Made by a program: the position numbers and the translations under genes. Of a DNA stretch of 43,845 bases, positions 42,101 to 43,845 are shown piece after piece; positions within the stretch are counted from its first letter, which is position 1; every line of letters starts with the position of its first letter. The DNA lies in the NCBI GenBank assembly GCA_002402465.1, contig DHFW01000017.1:15295-59139 (forward strand), in the 5' to 3' direction. Origin of the DNA: Bacteroidales bacterium UBA4814 (GTDB lineage: Bacteria > Bacteroidota > Bacteroidia > Bacteroidales > UBA7960). The notes beneath the pieces are model-generated. The model searched no databases. It saw nothing but the letters and a program-made list of their open reading frames with translations, and was not told the DNA's origin.

Positions 42101-43396
42101 TCAGGTTTTTGTTGCGTTGCTATGCATTGGTGCCGGCTTGTGCCTGCGCGCCAGGCTAAGATACCACAGCAGGCAGTAAGTTACCACCACAAAGCTTACC
42201 CCGCTGAAAAGCCAGAGCGACAGCCACAGGTTTTGCTGCCATATACCGGCCCAAAGTGCCAAAAAGCGCAACACCAGGAGCACAATGTCGATGATCATGG
42301 CTTTTTTCTGGCGGAAAAACAGCTCGGGTACAAACGAAAGCGGGCTGGTAAGGAAGACGGCAAAAAGCCAGGGGCTTAGTACCTGCAAAAAACGCCCTGC
42401 CAAAAGGTATTCTTCGGTAAATACCAGCCTGAAAACCGCCGGTGCAAAAATGGCCAGCAGGGTAAAAGGAATTATGCCAAGCCAGAAAAAACGCAGCACC
42501 AGCTTTTTGAGGGCCGGATACACATACCTGCCCTGGTGGTAGTCTTCAATAATTTTTTGCGAAAGCACCTGCAGGGTACTTTGCGAAAACAGGCTGAGCG
42601 GCCTGAACACAAAAGTGTATCCAAAGGCATACAGTCCGGCCACTTCGGCCGAAAAACCGCGGGTAAACATAAATATGGGCAGGGCTCCCGAGAGGTTGTT
42701 GGTGAAGTTGAGCAGCATGTTGTAGCGCGGATAACCCGAATAGATTCTGGCCTGCTGGCCGATGCGCTCAAGCGAGAGGGCATCGTCGGGGCTGAACAGT
42801 TTTCGCGCAGAACGCATGATCATATAAAAGGCGCTTATTACCTGTGCTGCGATCTGGGCCGCCAGCAGCCCGTTAAAGGCGGTTTTAAGAAAGCCGGTTA
42901 CAACGCGGGTGCCGTTCAGCACGCTGTAATGCAGCAGGGTGCTGCCGGCCATCATGCCAAATCGCTTGTGGCGGTTGGCATAAAAGGTGGCGCCCTGAAA
43001 CAGTCCATGCATGAGCAGGCTCAAGGGCAAAAACCACAGCCAGGGTCGCAGGGCAGCATTCCCGGTGAGGGTGGTGATAAACCCACCGCCCAGCGCAATC
43101 ACCAGCAAGGCAAAGAGTGCAAACCCCAGGCTGATAAGCTGCACCAGCCAGAACAGGGAGCGGGCGGCATGATCGGACCGGGGCAACATGATGGCCTGCT
43201 CGTATTTGGCCGTGGCCAGCACCGAAAGTACACTGAAAATGCCCAGGTAAAGGGCCACCAACCCGAAATCGCCGGGTGCAAAAAGCCTTGCAAATAAGGG
43301 CGATAGCAACAGCGATAGGCCCTGCGCCAGCACAGAGCTGGAAAACAGCTTCAGGAAGTTTCGGATGCCTTCGTGGCGAAGGGTTTTTCTGAACAT
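42101..43396 (-). CDS. Wzx-like polysaccharide flippase
   Basis: This membrane protein has about 12 hydrophobic segments and belongs to the polysaccharide biosynthesis/MATE-like export superfamily, which flips lipid-linked repeat units across the inner membrane. I start it at the ATG 43394-43396 (MFRKTLRHEGIRNFLKLFSS), giving 431 residues; the open frame reaches a TTG at 43462 that would add 22 proline-rich residues. It is the first gene of the trio with GT4 and the asparagine synthetase homologue. The gap 43397-43557 holds an A/T-rich divergent region and the inverted pair GCAAAA/TTTTGC. Confidence 0.9.
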   Translation of the reverse strand: MFRKTLRHEGIRNFLKLFSSSVLAQGLSLLLSPLFARLFAPGDFGLVALYLGIFSVLSVLATAKYEQAIMLPRSDHAARSLFWLVQLISLGFALFALLVIALGGGFITTLTGNAALRPWLWFLPLSLLMHGLFQGATFYANRHKRFGMMAGSTLLHYSVLNGTRVVTGFLKTAFNGLLAAQIAAQVISAFYMIMRSARKLFSPDDALSLERIGQQARIYSGYPRYNMLLNFTNNLSGALPIFMFTRGFSAEVAGLYAFGYTFVFRPLSLFSQSTLQVLSQKIIEDYHQGRYVYPALKKLVLRFFWLGIIPFTLLAIFAPAVFRLVFTEEYLLAGRFLQVLSPWLFAVFLTSPLSFVPELFFRQKKAMIIDIVLLVLRFLALWAGIWQQNLWLSLWLFSGVSFVVVTYCLLWYLSLARRHKPAPMHSNATKT

Positions 43397-43557
43397 TGGC
43401 AGGCGCGGCGTTTGCGGTGGCAATGCAGGGGTCTTTGCCCCTTGCTGCGACAAATTTCGCAAAAAATACCAACCTTTTGCAAGTTTTGGGGTTTACTTAT
43501 ATTAAGCTAATGTTAAATATTGCCACTTTTTGTCTTGCGAGGGGAAAATAAACCGTT

Positions 43558-43734
43558 ATGAGTAAAGTATATTGCAAATCTGATTTCGATAAACTGGAAA
43601 AGAAATTTAAAACCGAGCGCCTGCAGCAACAGGTAAAAATGATGGATATAGCAGCAGAGAATGCATTGTCAGAAAAAGCAGGAGCAAAAAAAAACTACCT
43701 GCTGGCAGCGGTTAAAGAGATTTTTAGGAAATAA
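43558..43734 (+). CDS. Small hypothetical protein, 58 residues
   Basis: An ATG at 43558 opens a 58-codon frame ending with TAA at 43732-43734. The product starts MSKVYCKSDFDKLEKKFK and has many Lys and Glu and a predicted long helix, then LLAAVKEIFRK at the end. Nothing is recognised. It lies alone in the divergent space before the last tRNA, with codon use like the neighbours, so it may be real, but coding is unproven. Confidence 0.5.
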   Translation: MSKVYCKSDFDKLEKKFKTERLQQQVKMMDIAAENALSEKAGAKKNYLLAAVKEIFRK

Positions 43735-43793
43735 ATAATAACACATTTTTTCTACAAAAAAACAGCGCCGATATTTGCAAATAAAAATTTTTG

Positions 43794-43801
43794 TATATTT
43801 G
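43794..43801 (+). promoter_or_regulatory. Promoter of the tRNA at the window end
   Basis: TATATTTG lies 15 bases before the tRNA, with TTTG (43774-43777) 16 bases upstream as a fair -33 element. The block GTATATTTGCACTCC (43793-43807) is identical to the one before tRNA-Leu. Confidence 0.65.
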
Positions 43802-43816
43802 CACTCCCTAATAAAC

Positions 43817-43845
43817 GGTGGATGTAGCTCAGTCGGTTAGAGCAT
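43817..43845 (+). tRNA. tRNA gene, 5' part only, possibly tRNA-His
   Basis: The 5' acceptor strand GTGGATG (43818-43824), the linker TA, the D-stem GCTC and the loop AGTCGGTTA with GAGC form the start of a tRNA; the anticodon lies beyond the window. An extra G before the acceptor (43817) and the GTGG start fit tRNA-His, whose G-1 is encoded in bacteria. Identity stays open. Confidence 0.8.

Noticed and set aside
42536..43297. 253-residue frame opposite the flippase gene
   Set aside because: Low-complexity, hydrophilic shadow (rich in Gly, Lys and Gln) of a membrane protein gene; no promoter or family match.
1..43845. CRISPR array, insertion sequence, prophage or defence island
   Set aside because: No regularly spaced repeats, transposase, integrase, phage or recognised defence gene was found by reading the window on both strands.

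Overview
The window is chromosomal DNA from a member of the Bacteroidota, probably class Bacteroidia. Four things point there. Promoter-like elements match the Bacteroidota form (TAnnTTTG). Almost no gene has a Shine-Dalgarno sequence. A secreted nuclease carries a type IX secretion C-terminal domain. The L36 and DUF4294 proteins are of the Bacteroidota type. There is no sign of mobile DNA: no transposase, integrase, phage gene or CRISPR array.

Bases 1-18070 hold one co-directional translation cluster (str, S10, spc and alpha operons run together): rpsL (3' end only), rpsG, fusA, rpsJ, rplC-rplD-rplW-rplB-rpsS-rplV-rpsC-rplP, rpmC-rpsQ-rplN-rplX-rplE-rpsN-rpsH-rplF-rplR-rpsE-rpmD-rplO-secY-map-infA-rpmJ, and rpsM-rpsK-rpsD-rpoA-rplQ. 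There is no tuf after fusA and no adk next to secY. The only large internal gap, between rplP and rpmC, holds a promoter-like element and a structured leader. A strong hairpin terminator closes the cluster, and enolase (eno) with its own terminator follows.

Bases 19579-28835 are accessory metabolism and signalling: a secreted endonuclease/phosphatase-fold protein, a Na+/phosphate cotransporter with a PhoU-like tail, the nrfHA cytochrome c nitrite reductase (ammonia-forming), a divergent TPR histidine kinase, and a FetAB-like ABC pair. A tRNA-Leu(UAG) follows. Trigger factor, clpP and clpX then form a protein-quality-control operon at 29113-32472.

Bases 32586-43396 hold a DUF4294 exported protein, surface-polysaccharide genes on the minus strand (initiating sugar transferase, Gfo/Idh/MocA oxidoreductase, asparagine-synthetase-like protein, GT4 glycosyltransferase, Wzx-like flippase), pcm, a SiaB/DUF6272-like protein, an orphan OppC-like permease with a large insertion, and an exported thioredoxin-like protein. 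The window ends with a 58-residue unknown ORF and the 5' part of a tRNA gene, possibly tRNA-His.

Most of the window is conventional. I found no convincing undescribed multi-gene system. The best leads are regulatory: the structured leader inside the ribosomal operon, a lone perfect Shine-Dalgarno before rplF, and a shared promoter block ahead of both tRNA genes. Among proteins, the polysaccharide-operon asparagine synthetase homologue without its glutaminase cysteine and the permease with a large insertion deserve a look.
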